Assembly: GCA_020025575.1 (NCBI GenBank)
Contig: JAHHRW010000002.1
Coordinates: 62,001-126,000 of the forward strand
Direction of reading: 5' to 3'
Length of the DNA stretch: 64,000 nucleotides
From: Oscillospiraceae bacterium
GTDB taxonomy: Bacteria > Bacillota > Clostridia > Oscillospirales > Oscillospiraceae
In this document: piece after piece, positions 33,142 to 41,907 of the stretch
How the letters are laid out: each line of letters starts with the position of its first letter
Position numbering within the stretch: the first letter of the stretch is position 1
Notes under the pieces: generated by a model
Seen by the model: only the letters and a program-made list of their open reading frames with translations
Databases searched by the model: none
What the model was told of the DNA's origin: nothing
Position numbers and translations under genes: made by a program

Positions 33142-35274
33142 TTACATATCGAAGGGCTCCATGCTCAGAACAGGGTGGCCAACCTCGGTCAGGAATGCCA
33201 GCAGCTGCTCGGGATCCTCGGTGCAGACGGTTTCGTCAGCGATCATGTCGGTGAAGTTGTCAACACCGTACATTTCCTTAGCGGTAGCGTCCAGATGGTC
33301 ACGGATCTGATCCTTCAGCAGCTTGGGCAGCCAAACGATACGGCCGGGACCGCCTTCTGCAGCGATGAACTTGTGAGAGGAGATGAAGTGCTTGCCATGG
33401 CCCATAAAGCCGGGAGTCTGCACACCACCACCAGTCATGGATGCCATCTCGGAGAAGGTCATGCCCAGAGGAGTCATGCCAGGATGCTCACGGCAGGTGA
33501 TGACAACGCCCATGGAAACAGGCTCGACACCGCAGATACACTCAAAGCAGCCACAGGAAGTCATGGGATCCTGGAACAGAGAGTACAGGGTAACATGCTC
33601 CAGAGCACCGTGGGAATACTTGTTAACAGCCTCGTCAACATCCACATAACGGCCCATCTTTTCATCCAGACAGTTGGTCTTGGGAACGATCTGGCAAGGA
33701 CCGGTGGGATCCAGCTCGTTGGTAGCCTTAGCGTCCAGCCAGGACACAGCACCGCACAGACCCAGACGCTCGGGGGTGACGATACATACATGGCTGGGGG
33801 AGAAGGCCTGACACATGGTGCAGGTGTAGAACTGATCGACGGACTCGTCGGTCATAGTTCTCAGACGGTCGTCACGCTTGTTGAAGACCTCGTTTGCGTG
33901 AGCACGCAGGACCTTATTGGCCTCGTCACCGACGACGATCTTGACCTGGCACTTATCAACAACAGCCTCAAACTCGGACTTGATCTTAGCGTACAGAACT
34001 TCGCCGATGTGTTTCAGGCGGAAACCTGCCTCGTAATCAGCCTTGGAGATACGGATACGGATCATATCACGCTGACCGGTGTGCATGACACCCTCGATGC
34101 AGTTCAGGTAGGAGTGAATCTTACGCTCCATAACAGCCTCAAAGTCGGGCTGCATGTTCTTGCCGCCCACCTCGATGGTGTAGGAAACGGAGATCTTGGA
34201 GCCGACCTCGAACTCGTCCAGCTCAGGACCTTCCACAACGATCTTATGATCTTCAATTTCCAGAGGATCAGTGGTGGTCACAAGCTCGAAACAGTCCTTG
34301 CGGGAGCCGTCGATTTCAATCTGCATATCACCGCGGCGGATGATCTCGCCTTCGAATGCGGAAGCAAAGGAGACGGGAATGTCGATCTTGGTGATCTTCA
34401 GCTTGATGTCACGAGCCTCCAGAGAGGTTGCATTGAACTTGGAAACGTCTTCCTGAACAATCAGGGACTTGGGAACACGGAAGATGTTCTCAGTCTCGTT
34501 GGTGATGACGGGGAAGCCCAGTGCGATAGCACCGGCGCCGCAAGCGACGATGACATCATCCAGAGGCTTGAATGCGTTAACGAATGCAGGTACACGCTCA
34601 AAGGTGTACTTCATGAGACCAGCTGCATCGCCGCCGGCAATGTTGCCGAAGATCAGTGCGGCACGGACGGCAACGGAAACAACATGGATGACAGCGGTGA
34701 CATCCTTACCCAGAGGAATGACACGGACATTGTCACCGGTCTTAAAGCCCTTTTCCTCCAGCTGGTCGATGACACCGCCAACCAGAGTGACCAGGATACC
34801 CTGAGCCTGATAGCTCTTTACCAGCTCGACAGCTTCGTCGGCAGAGGGAGCTTCACCCAGAATAACAGCAACACCGGGGATGTCGCCGGTAACCAGGGGG
34901 ACCCCCAGATTACGGATGACAGCATCAGCCAGATGACCATAGCAGGGCATCTCATAGGGAGTTGCGCCATTGAGGTATTTCAGAGCCTCGATGAACTCAG
35001 CGCACAGAGCGGTAGCCACACCGGACATGAAGGCATCGTTCAGACGGGCATTTCGGGTCATCAGGGACTTGATGACATCCAAGGCAGCCTTCATTTCGCC
35101 CAGGGTGGTGACCTTGACACCGGTCACACCAAAGTAGCAGGGCAGAGCGTATGCAGTGTCGGGGAAAGAGACTGCCTGACTCTCGCCATACTGAGCAATT
35201 GCATTATCAACAGCGGATACGGTCAGGCCATAAACGGCATCGTTACCGCCAAAAACTCGTTCAAATAAAGTCAC
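33142..35274 (-). CDS. acsB: Acetyl-CoA synthase catalytic subunit (CO-methylating, AcsB)
   Basis: A 710-residue Ni-Fe enzyme that joins CO, a methyl group from a corrinoid protein, and CoA into acetyl-CoA. Recognisable cysteines for the A-cluster are C485, C488, C497 and C507 (4Fe-4S; YTCTMCQAFSPSHVC, LGLCG) and C574/C576 (CGCFECI) for the distal nickel; each sits exactly 21 residues earlier than in the Moorella enzyme as I remember it. Start GTG at 35274, with AGGAGG 7 bases upstream. It is last in the operon after cooS and cooC. Confidence 0.96.
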   Translation of the reverse strand: MTLFERVFGGNDAVYGLTVSAVDNAIAQYGESQAVSFPDTAYALPCYFGVTGVKVTTLGEMKAALDVIKSLMTRNARLNDAFMSGVATALCAEFIEALKYLNGATPYEMPCYGHLADAVIRNLGVPLVTGDIPGVAVILGEAPSADEAVELVKSYQAQGILVTLVGGVIDQLEEKGFKTGDNVRVIPLGKDVTAVIHVVSVAVRAALIFGNIAGGDAAGLMKYTFERVPAFVNAFKPLDDVIVACGAGAIALGFPVITNETENIFRVPKSLIVQEDVSKFNATSLEARDIKLKITKIDIPVSFASAFEGEIIRRGDMQIEIDGSRKDCFELVTTTDPLEIEDHKIVVEGPELDEFEVGSKISVSYTIEVGGKNMQPDFEAVMERKIHSYLNCIEGVMHTGQRDMIRIRISKADYEAGFRLKHIGEVLYAKIKSEFEAVVDKCQVKIVVGDEANKVLRAHANEVFNKRDDRLRTMTDESVDQFYTCTMCQAFSPSHVCIVTPERLGLCGAVSWLDAKATNELDPTGPCQIVPKTNCLDEKMGRYVDVDEAVNKYSHGALEHVTLYSLFQDPMTSCGCFECICGVEPVSMGVVITCREHPGMTPLGMTFSEMASMTGGGVQTPGFMGHGKHFISSHKFIAAEGGPGRIVWLPKLLKDQIRDHLDATAKEMYGVDNFTDMIADETVCTEDPEQLLAFLTEVGHPVLSMEPFDM

Positions 35275-35285
35275 GGTTTTTCCTC

Positions 35286-36059
35286 CTAATTTAATTCATC
35301 GCCATCGATGACAGATTTGATTCTTTTGATTTCGTCAATTGCGGTCGGACTCACGTCGTAGGGAGACTTTCCAAGCCGATCAGCCTCGATCACTTCGGCA
35401 TTGTAATGAACAAAGCCCAGAAGGTCTTCGGCAGGAATATGTGCGCGGATATATTCCTCGTCATCTTCGCTGCGAACCTTATTGGCCACGACACGGACAC
35501 GCTTGACACCCAAATCGGCAGCCAACTGCTTGACCTTACCATAGGTCTGGATGCTGCGGGCACCAGGCTCGATGACCACGATGAACTGATCCATATTGGC
35601 TGCGGTGCCGCGGCCTAAGTGCTCAAGGCCAGCCTCCATGTCCATAATCACCACATCGTCTTTGCGATAGGTCAGGGCAGAAAGAATGGCTTTCAGCATG
35701 ACGTGCTCGGGGCAGACACAGCCACTGCCGCCCACATCCACAGTACCCATAACCAACAGTTTGACACCGTTGATCTCTTTGGCGTACTTATCGGGGATAT
35801 CGGCAACGCTTGGGTTGAGCTTGAAAAATTTATTGGCCTCGTTGGCGCCGGTCCTTTCCTCCACCAGAGTCCGCATCTTGGAAATGGGAATGATGGAATT
35901 GACCTCTTCAGGGGTAAAACCCAGAGCCAAACCGAGATTTGCATCCGGGTCCACATCTGCGGCCAGAACCTGACGGCCTTCTGCGGCGTAGAGCCGGGCC
36001 AGGGTAGAGGCGAGGGTGGTTTTACCCACGCCACCCTTGCCGGTAATTGCTACTTTCAT
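35286..36059 (-). CDS. cooC: CO dehydrogenase nickel-insertion ATPase CooC
   Basis: A 257-residue MinD/NifH-type P-loop ATPase that helps load nickel into CO dehydrogenase and acetyl-CoA synthase. The N-terminal GKGGVGKTT, the switch region DVDPDANLGL, and the metal-binding CxC pair C114/C116 (GSGCVCPEHV) that bridges the dimer are all intact. It lies between cooS and acsB, 24 and 11 bases from its neighbours, so it should serve both enzymes. Confidence 0.94.
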   Translation of the reverse strand: MKVAITGKGGVGKTTLASTLARLYAAEGRQVLAADVDPDANLGLALGFTPEEVNSIIPISKMRTLVEERTGANEANKFFKLNPSVADIPDKYAKEINGVKLLVMGTVDVGGSGCVCPEHVMLKAILSALTYRKDDVVIMDMEAGLEHLGRGTAANMDQFIVVIEPGARSIQTYGKVKQLAADLGVKRVRVVANKVRSEDDEEYIRAHIPAEDLLGFVHYNAEVIEADRLGKSPYDVSPTAIDEIKRIKSVIDGDELN

Positions 36060-36083
36060 GTAAAGGAACCTTCTTTATGGAAA

Positions 36084-37979
36084 TTAGATGCCCAGAGCGG
36101 CACGCTTGGCCTCGATGCGCTCGATCATCTTGTCGCCCAGCTTCTCAATGTCGGTTTCGACAACGTAGTTAGCCTCGACCCACTTGTTGATGCCGTCTTC
36201 GCCGGTCAGCCAATCGCGGATTTCGCTGGAACCCTTCACGTAGGGATCAACACCCAGGAAGGTATCCAGACCCGTAGCAACAACATAGTTGCCGATGGAA
36301 ACAGCCTTTTCAGACATCCACTCGGGAGCGCAGCCCACAACAGGCAGCTGAGAGATGGGAATACCGGAATCCTTGGACAGCTCGGACGCCAGAATCAGCA
36401 TACGGGAGATATCAACACAGGAGCCCATGTGCAGAACGGGAGGAATGTTTGCCAGCTCGCAGACACGCTTGAGGCCTGCGCCGCAGTATTCCTTAGCGAC
36501 AACAGGATCCAGCAGACCTGCCTTGGCAGCAGCCTGAGCAGAACAGCCGGAAACGATGATGATGATGTCGTTTGCGATGAGTTTCTTCATCAGCTCAATG
36601 TGGGCGTAGTCGGGGCGAATCTTGGGGTTGTTACAACCGACCATTGCAACTGCGCCACGCAGAACACCGGAAGTCACACACTCCAGCAGGGGCTTGGTGG
36701 TGCCAAAGGTATCAACCTGGGAGTTTGCAACGCCGTCCAGAACCTTGACAATGGCCTCAACAGAGTAGCCAACGCGGGCGTTGGTCTTCTGATCGGGGAT
36801 GTTGACCAGTTCAGCCTTGCGGTTGACGAAGTTCTCAACAGCCATCTTCACGATTGCCTTTGCATTTTCACCAGCGGTCTCAGCACTGAACTGAACAAAC
36901 TCGGAGTCGGGAATGCGGGCAATGGGGGAGGTGGTGACAAACTTGGTGTGGAAACACTTGGACAGGGGGCCCAGTGCAGGGAAGATACATTGAACATCAA
37001 CGACGATTGCTTCACATGCGCCGGTCAGAACAACATTCTCCTGACTCAGGAAGTTACCGGCCATGGGGATGCCATGACGCATAGCAACTTCGTTTGCAGT
37101 ACAACATACGCCGGCGATGTTGATGCCCTTCGCGCCAACAGACTTGGCCAGAGCGATCATTTCGGGGTCGTTTGCATAGTAAACGATCATTTCGGACAGG
37201 GAGGGATCGTGGCCGTGGACAATGATGTTGACCATGTCCTTTTCCATAACGCCGATGTTTGCGGTGGTATCAATGGGCTTGGGGGTGCCGAACAGAACGT
37301 CGGAGAACTCGGTACCCATCATGGAACCGCCCCAGCCGTCGGCCAGACCAACGCGCAGGGACTGCTGGATCAGTGCCTCGGGCAGGGAAGAGCAACCCAT
37401 ATGCGTCATGTGCAGGGAACGGGAAATTTCACGGTCGATAGCCTCGGGACGAAGCTCTGCATCCTCCCACAGCTTTTGTGTATGCTCAGGAGCACGCTTT
37501 AGGAAATTCTGGTAGCCGAAGGGCTTGCCGTATTCCATCAGGCCAACCTCAGCCATTTCGTGAGCCAGTTCGTAAATGTCCTTACCCTCGGTCTCAACGC
37601 CCCACTCCTTAGCAATGCGAATCAGCTTATCGGGGTCCTTGACCTGGTAGTTGCCATCTGCACTGGTCTGGTGCAGGGTGTGCATGATCTCACGGCCGTG
37701 ATCGGAGTGAGCAGCTGCGCCGCCAGCGGTGAACTTCAGAAAGTTACGGCCAACAATGCCGTGAACATCACAGCCACAAATGCCGCGAGGGGCCTTGGGG
37801 GTGATTCGGCAGGGGCCCATAGAGCAGATTCGGCAGCAGGTGCCTGCTTCACCGAAGCCACAGTGAGGGGTCTGGTTCTTGACGCGCTGCTGCCAGGAGT
37901 CAGCGCCGACCTTCTTGCCGTTTTCCAGCAAGGAATTGGTTGCCGCTTCCAGTTCTTCAACAGTGATTAAGCGATCCAA
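36084..37979 (-). CDS. cooS: Anaerobic Ni-CO dehydrogenase catalytic subunit CooS
   Basis: A 631-residue enzyme interconverting CO and CO2. B- and D-cluster cysteines are clustered at residues 40-70 (CCRICSMGPC, GICGC). Candidate C-cluster ligands are His257 (HGHDPS), Cys292/293 (GVCCTANE), Cys331 (VQCIFPAL), Cys449 (VGCNN), Cys479 (SGCSAQ) and Cys521 (GSCVDISR), so the active site is complete. The start is TTG at 37979, with AGGAGG 7 bases upstream; no better ATG exists at the expected N-terminus. It leads the cooS-cooC-acsB operon. Confidence 0.96.
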   Translation of the reverse strand: MDRLITVEELEAATNSLLENGKKVGADSWQQRVKNQTPHCGFGEAGTCCRICSMGPCRITPKAPRGICGCDVHGIVGRNFLKFTAGGAAAHSDHGREIMHTLHQTSADGNYQVKDPDKLIRIAKEWGVETEGKDIYELAHEMAEVGLMEYGKPFGYQNFLKRAPEHTQKLWEDAELRPEAIDREISRSLHMTHMGCSSLPEALIQQSLRVGLADGWGGSMMGTEFSDVLFGTPKPIDTTANIGVMEKDMVNIIVHGHDPSLSEMIVYYANDPEMIALAKSVGAKGINIAGVCCTANEVAMRHGIPMAGNFLSQENVVLTGACEAIVVDVQCIFPALGPLSKCFHTKFVTTSPIARIPDSEFVQFSAETAGENAKAIVKMAVENFVNRKAELVNIPDQKTNARVGYSVEAIVKVLDGVANSQVDTFGTTKPLLECVTSGVLRGAVAMVGCNNPKIRPDYAHIELMKKLIANDIIIIVSGCSAQAAAKAGLLDPVVAKEYCGAGLKRVCELANIPPVLHMGSCVDISRMLILASELSKDSGIPISQLPVVGCAPEWMSEKAVSIGNYVVATGLDTFLGVDPYVKGSSEIRDWLTGEDGINKWVEANYVVETDIEKLGDKMIERIEAKRAALGI

Positions 37980-38024
37980 TGTAATTCCTCCTAAGTAAGT
38001 AATAAATATGTGGACTGATACATT

Positions 38025-38106
38025 TTCCAGCGGAACTGGAATAATACAAACTTCCGCACATACTTTGTATCGATATCATTTTATTCATTATTTTGTCAAA
38101 AGTCAA
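38025..38106 (-). promoter_or_regulatory. cooS operon promoter and leader hairpin
   Basis: Minus-strand TTGACT (38101-38106), 17-base spacer, TAAAAT (38078-38083); a second overlapping TTGACA-type match exists. The ~90-base leader contains a perfect TTCCAG/CTGGAA hairpin (38025-38041). No CooA, CRP or other operator could be named. Confidence 0.6.
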
Positions 38107-38360
38107 TCGGTGAATTTACTATATTTATTGTTTATTTTTCTATCCCCGAGGGGAGGATTTGGACCGCTTTTGAAAATTCGGTAAAAAAGGATTGAAAATG
38201 ATTGGGAAATTCCATATTTTATCGGTTCATTAGCCCCAAAAGTCGCTTTTGCAAAATGCCCACAGAATGTCACATGGTTTCGCATGGCAGATCATGTGTT
38301 TCAGTCTGTGATTGGCAGCATGGCTCAGGAATCCGTTTCCCATTGTTAAACAACAAAATA

Positions 38361-38444
38361 CCCCCATTTCCTTCGTGATACAGGAAATGGGGGAATGTTG
38401 TATGTTTTGGCAGAATGAAGGGCGCACTGAAAATTCAGTGCGCC
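38361..38444 (-). terminator. Two tandem hairpins after the apt-like gene
   Basis: GGGCGCACTGA/TCAGTGCGCCC (38420-38444) lies 13 bases beyond the apt-like stop, then CCCCCATTTCC/GGAAATGGGGG (38361-38371, 38383-38393) with a TATTTTGTTGTTT tail. They would stop transcription before the cooS promoter. The stretch 38107-38360 shows only AT-rich sequence. Confidence 0.65.
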
Positions 38445-38457
38445 CGATTCATAGGTT

Positions 38458-39012
38458 TTAGTCCATTACGGTTCCATCGGGGTGGAACAGGGGGAGCTTT
38501 TCAAGGTAGGTCAGATCGGGACGCTCCTGTGCTTCGCCCTCGGCCAAAATTGCCATGCGACCGCAAATTTTGCCGCCAGCCTTCTCAACCAGAGCCTCCA
38601 GAGCAGAAAGACTCTCGCCGGTGGAGATGACATCGTCCACGATGAGGATGTTCTTGCCGTTCATCAAAGCGGCATCGGCACCGTCCAGATACAGGTGCTG
38701 CTCCTTTGCAGTGGTGATGGAATGCACGGACACATCCAGAATATCACGCATGTAAAGCTTGGGGCCCTTACGAGCCAAAATGTACTTTGCATCGCCATGC
38801 TGGCGTGCCATTTCGTGTGCCAGAGGGATACCCTTAGCCTCTGCAGTGATGATGTAGTCATACGCAGGAGCCTTGGCAAGCAGATCACGAGCGCAGGCTA
38901 CGGTGAGCTCCTGATCGCCGAAAATAACAAAACCTGCAATGGAAAGGGTATCGGATACCTTGCAGATGGGAAGGTCTCGCTCCAGACCAGCAACGGTCAT
39001 ACGATAATACAT
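38458..39012 (-). CDS. Adenine phosphoribosyltransferase-like PRPP-binding protein
   Basis: A 184-residue type I phosphoribosyltransferase (COG0503-like). The PRPP loop is ILIVDDVISTGES (about 126-138); an upstream EAKGIPLAHEMA helix and ARKGPKLY are typical of adenine/xanthine transferases, which salvage purine bases to nucleotides. The precise base cannot be read from sequence. The start at 39012 has AAAGGAG 7 bases upstream. The longer frame lacks a site. It is monocistronic with a strong promoter at 39053-39080, next to the phage-head cassette. Confidence 0.82.
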   Translation of the reverse strand: MYYRMTVAGLERDLPICKVSDTLSIAGFVIFGDQELTVACARDLLAKAPAYDYIITAEAKGIPLAHEMARQHGDAKYILARKGPKLYMRDILDVSVHSITTAKEQHLYLDGADAALMNGKNILIVDDVISTGESLSALEALVEKAGGKICGRMAILAEGEAQERPDLTYLEKLPLFHPDGTVMD

Positions 39013-39052
39013 AGTTATACTCCTTTTGGGCAATGCCCACTTTGATGGTTTT

Positions 39053-39080
39053 ATTATAGCGCAGAGGGTGAATTTGTCAA
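39053..39080 (-). promoter_or_regulatory. Promoter of the apt-like gene
   Basis: Minus-strand TTGACA (39075-39080), 16-base spacer, TATAAT (39053-39058): near-consensus sigma-A promoter. No purine riboswitch is seen in the 40-base leader. Confidence 0.8.
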
Positions 39081-39157
39081 GAATCCCATGGGTATGTTGC
39101 ACGAAATTGGACAACCTTGGGGGGATTTGACCCCACTGGTGAAAGGAGGCTAATGGA

Positions 39158-39490
39158 TTGGAGCGAATGGAAAATCAGGGGAAATCCCTGAAACAGCGGA
39201 TTCGGCAGGGGCAGATTCGCAAAGAGGATGTAACACGCCGCTTGGCGGAACTGGCCTTTGGAAAACCAAATGACTGCGTCCGGCTAGCGCTGGAGGAAAT
39301 GCCGGATTTGACTGGACTGGATTTGAGTCTGCTCAGTGAAATCAAGCGAAGTGAAAAGGGCATGGTTGAAATTAAGCTCATTGACAGGCTCAAGGCCCTG
39401 GAACAGCTGTCGGTTTCCACGGAGGATGACAGCGGGCAGGTGGAGGAGCTGATCCGGGCACTGCAATCATCGATTGAGGAACCTGTATGA
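39158..39490 (+). CDS. Terminase small subunit-like protein
   Basis: A 110-residue, strongly charged, helical protein directly before the large terminase (ATGA overlap). It has a basic N-terminal helix (KQRIRQGQIRKEDVTRRL) and an acidic C-terminal half. Small terminases recognise viral DNA and regulate the large subunit. Sequence similarity is weak by nature, and the call rests on position and size. The start is TTG at 39158 with AAAGGAGG 8 bases upstream; an ATG at 39167 is the alternative. Confidence 0.6.
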   Translation: MERMENQGKSLKQRIRQGQIRKEDVTRRLAELAFGKPNDCVRLALEEMPDLTGLDLSLLSEIKRSEKGMVEIKLIDRLKALEQLSVSTEDDSGQVEELIRALQSSIEEPV

Positions 39491-40740
39491 GATATACAGG
39501 GTTCTCGGCAAAACAGAAATGCGCTATGAACTGGTGGATGCCCGGCAGTCCATATGCCGGCTGTGAAGCAATCGTATGTGATGGTGCGGTACGATCAGGC
39601 AAGACCCTTGCCATGGGGCTGGGGTTCTTTTTATGGGCGCAGAGCTGCTTTGATGGGAGAAAATTTGCGCTGTGCGGAAAGACCATCGCGGCACTGCGTC
39701 GGAATGTACTATCGGAAATTCTACCGCAGCTTGGGTCTTTGGGGGCAAAATGGAAGGAAAAACGGACAGAAAATCTGGTTCGCGTGACATTTGCCGGCCA
39801 CACCAATGAGTATTACATCTTCGGCGGACGAGATGAAAGTTCGGCGGCGCTGATTCAGGGCATGACGCTGGCCGGTGTGCTGTTTGATGAGGTGGTGCTG
39901 ATGCCCAAGAGTTTTGTGGAGCAGGCCTGCGCCAGATGCTCTGTCACAGGGAGCAGACTGTGGTTCAACTGCAATCCGGCAGGTCCCAGTCACTGGTTCT
40001 ACAAGCAATGGATCCTGGAGGCAAAGGAGCGAAACTGTCTGCATCTGCATTTTATGATGGAGGACAACCCTTCTCTGTCTGAGCAGATCCGCAAGCGATA
40101 TCAAAGGCTCTATTCCGGTGTGTTTTACAGGCGGTTTGTACTGGGACAATGGGCCCAGGCGGAAGGCCGTGTCTACGATTTCTTTGAGCCGGAGATGGTA
40201 CAGCCTGTGCCGGCGGGACGGTTTGAAAAATGGTATATCTCCTGCGACTACGGCACGGTAAATCCCACCAGCATGGGACTGTGGGGGCTGCAAAATGAAA
40301 TTTGGTACCGGGTGAAGGAATTCTATTTTGCCTCGCGCAGAGAAATGCGGCAGATGACGGATGGGGAGTATGCCCAGGCTCTGGCAGAACTGGCAGAGGG
40401 AAAAAAGATCACTGCAGTCATTGTGGATCCATCAGCGGCAAGCTTTATCGGGGTTCTTCGCAAAGAGGGATGGACTGTGAAGCAGGCAAAGAATGATGTG
40501 ATTTCCGGGATTCGTTCCACAGCACAGATGCTCAAAAGTGGGAAAATCGTGATTTGCGACAGTTGCGGGGACTGCCTGCGGGAGATGGAAGAGTATGTGT
40601 GGGATCTGAAGTCGGGTACAAAAGATCGGGTGAAAAAAGAACACGACCATGCCATGGATGATATGCGTTATTTTGTCAGTACGGTGCTGAGCAGAAGTCA
40701 TCCGGGATTTGTGGTAAGCAGCGTACAGCGGCAAAGCTAA
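39487..40740 (+). CDS. Phage terminase large subunit
   Basis: A 417-residue DNA-packaging motor. Walker A is VCDGAVRSGKTLAMG (about 30-44), Walker B is GVLFDEVVLMP; the C-terminal RNase H-like nuclease shows ISCDYGTVNPTSMG, AVIVDPSAASF and HDHAMDDMRYF (three acidic metal ligands). All motifs are intact, so the protein could be functional. It starts inside the small-terminase stop. Confidence 0.93.
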   Translation: MRYTGFSAKQKCAMNWWMPGSPYAGCEAIVCDGAVRSGKTLAMGLGFFLWAQSCFDGRKFALCGKTIAALRRNVLSEILPQLGSLGAKWKEKRTENLVRVTFAGHTNEYYIFGGRDESSAALIQGMTLAGVLFDEVVLMPKSFVEQACARCSVTGSRLWFNCNPAGPSHWFYKQWILEAKERNCLHLHFMMEDNPSLSEQIRKRYQRLYSGVFYRRFVLGQWAQAEGRVYDFFEPEMVQPVPAGRFEKWYISCDYGTVNPTSMGLWGLQNEIWYRVKEFYFASRREMRQMTDGEYAQALAELAEGKKITAVIVDPSAASFIGVLRKEGWTVKQAKNDVISGIRSTAQMLKSGKIVICDSCGDCLREMEEYVWDLKSGTKDRVKKEHDHAMDDMRYFVSTVLSRSHPGFVVSSVQRQS

Positions 40741-40755
40741 GAAAGGGGCGAAGAA

Positions 40756-41904
40756 ATGTTAAAGCGAAGAAAGGATTCAGGACCAATGGCCACAAGCTGC
40801 CAGATTCGTTTGGGAAACAGCCATCCTTTCGGCACGCTGAGAGGATATATTCCACTTGGCGGCGGGGAGGAACGAATCTATCAACAGATTCGGGAGGCAA
40901 TTCCTGCACTGGATGCGGCAATTGGGAAGTTGGTGCGACTTTCCGGCGGATTTGATGTGAAATGTGAATCGGAGGCTGCTACCAAAAAATTGCGCCAGTT
41001 CCTGAAAACAGTCAACTGTGGAAGAGGTCAGATTGGAATTGATGGGTTTTTATCTGCCTATATCGACAGTCTGCTGACATATGGCAGGGCAGTTGGCGAA
41101 ATGGTTGTGGCGGGGAATCGCCTGCGGGCAGTTTGCTGGGGAGATGTGACACAGCTGCACATTAGAGAAAGGAATGATGCGCTGGATGTGGAGCTTTGTG
41201 GGATGAATGAGAACGGTGAAATTTGTCCGTTTCCTTATCAGAATCTACTGGTTTTTACAACCATGAAGCCAGAGCCACAGCATCCGTATGGAGTGAGCCT
41301 TTTTCGGGGGATGCCCTTTATGGCGGAAATCCTGCTGAAAATCTTTCAGACCATCGGGGTGAACTGGGAGCGGGCAGGAAATGTACGCTACAGCGTTGTA
41401 TGCAAAAATGATGAAAACATGGACGGCGCCATCGCTCAGGAACGGGGCAATCAGATTGCCAGCGAGTGGGCCAAAGCCATGGAAGATGGAAAAAATGGTA
41501 TGGTCCGGGATTTTGTGGCTGTGGGAGATGTAGAAATCAAGGTGATTGGCAGCGAAAGTCCAATCCTCGATTCTCAGGTTCCTGTCAGGCAGATTCTGGA
41601 ACAGCTGATTGCAAAAACCGGTCTGCCTCCGTTCTTGTTGGGATTCAGCTGGAGCAGTACGGAGCGTATGTGCGCGCAGCAGGCAGATTTGCTGACAAGT
41701 GAGCTCTGGGCACTGAGAAGAACGGTAGAACCTGCACTGGAAAAAATTTGCAGAACTTATCTGGCGCTGGAGGGATTGAATCCTCGGGTGGAAGTCATCT
41801 GGGATGATATCAGTCTGCAGGACATCACAGAAGAGGCAAGGGCAAATCTATATCAGGCGCAGGCATTAGAAGCATTATCCAACGCCAACGGGGGAGGTCA
41901 GTAA
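40756..41904 (+). CDS. Phage portal protein
   Basis: A 382-residue protein in the portal position with family features: N-terminal charged segment, FRGMPFMAEILLKIFQTIGVNWE helix, LPPFLLGFSWSSTERMCAQQADL near the C-terminus (the typical GxPPxLLG turn). Portals form the ring through which DNA enters the head. It is shorter than most SPP1/PBSX portals (~450-500), but the family core appears complete. A GAAAGGGGCG site precedes the ATG. It is followed after three bases by the protease gene. Confidence 0.85.
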   Translation: MLKRRKDSGPMATSCQIRLGNSHPFGTLRGYIPLGGGEERIYQQIREAIPALDAAIGKLVRLSGGFDVKCESEAATKKLRQFLKTVNCGRGQIGIDGFLSAYIDSLLTYGRAVGEMVVAGNRLRAVCWGDVTQLHIRERNDALDVELCGMNENGEICPFPYQNLLVFTTMKPEPQHPYGVSLFRGMPFMAEILLKIFQTIGVNWERAGNVRYSVVCKNDENMDGAIAQERGNQIASEWAKAMEDGKNGMVRDFVAVGDVEIKVIGSESPILDSQVPVRQILEQLIAKTGLPPFLLGFSWSSTERMCAQQADLLTSELWALRRTVEPALEKICRTYLALEGLNPRVEVIWDDISLQDITEEARANLYQAQALEALSNANGGGQ

Positions 41905-41907
41905 ACA

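Noticed and set aside
38103..38427. Short open frames in the cooS upstream region
   Set aside because: They overlap the promoter and the hairpins, have no ribosome site and unusual residue composition.
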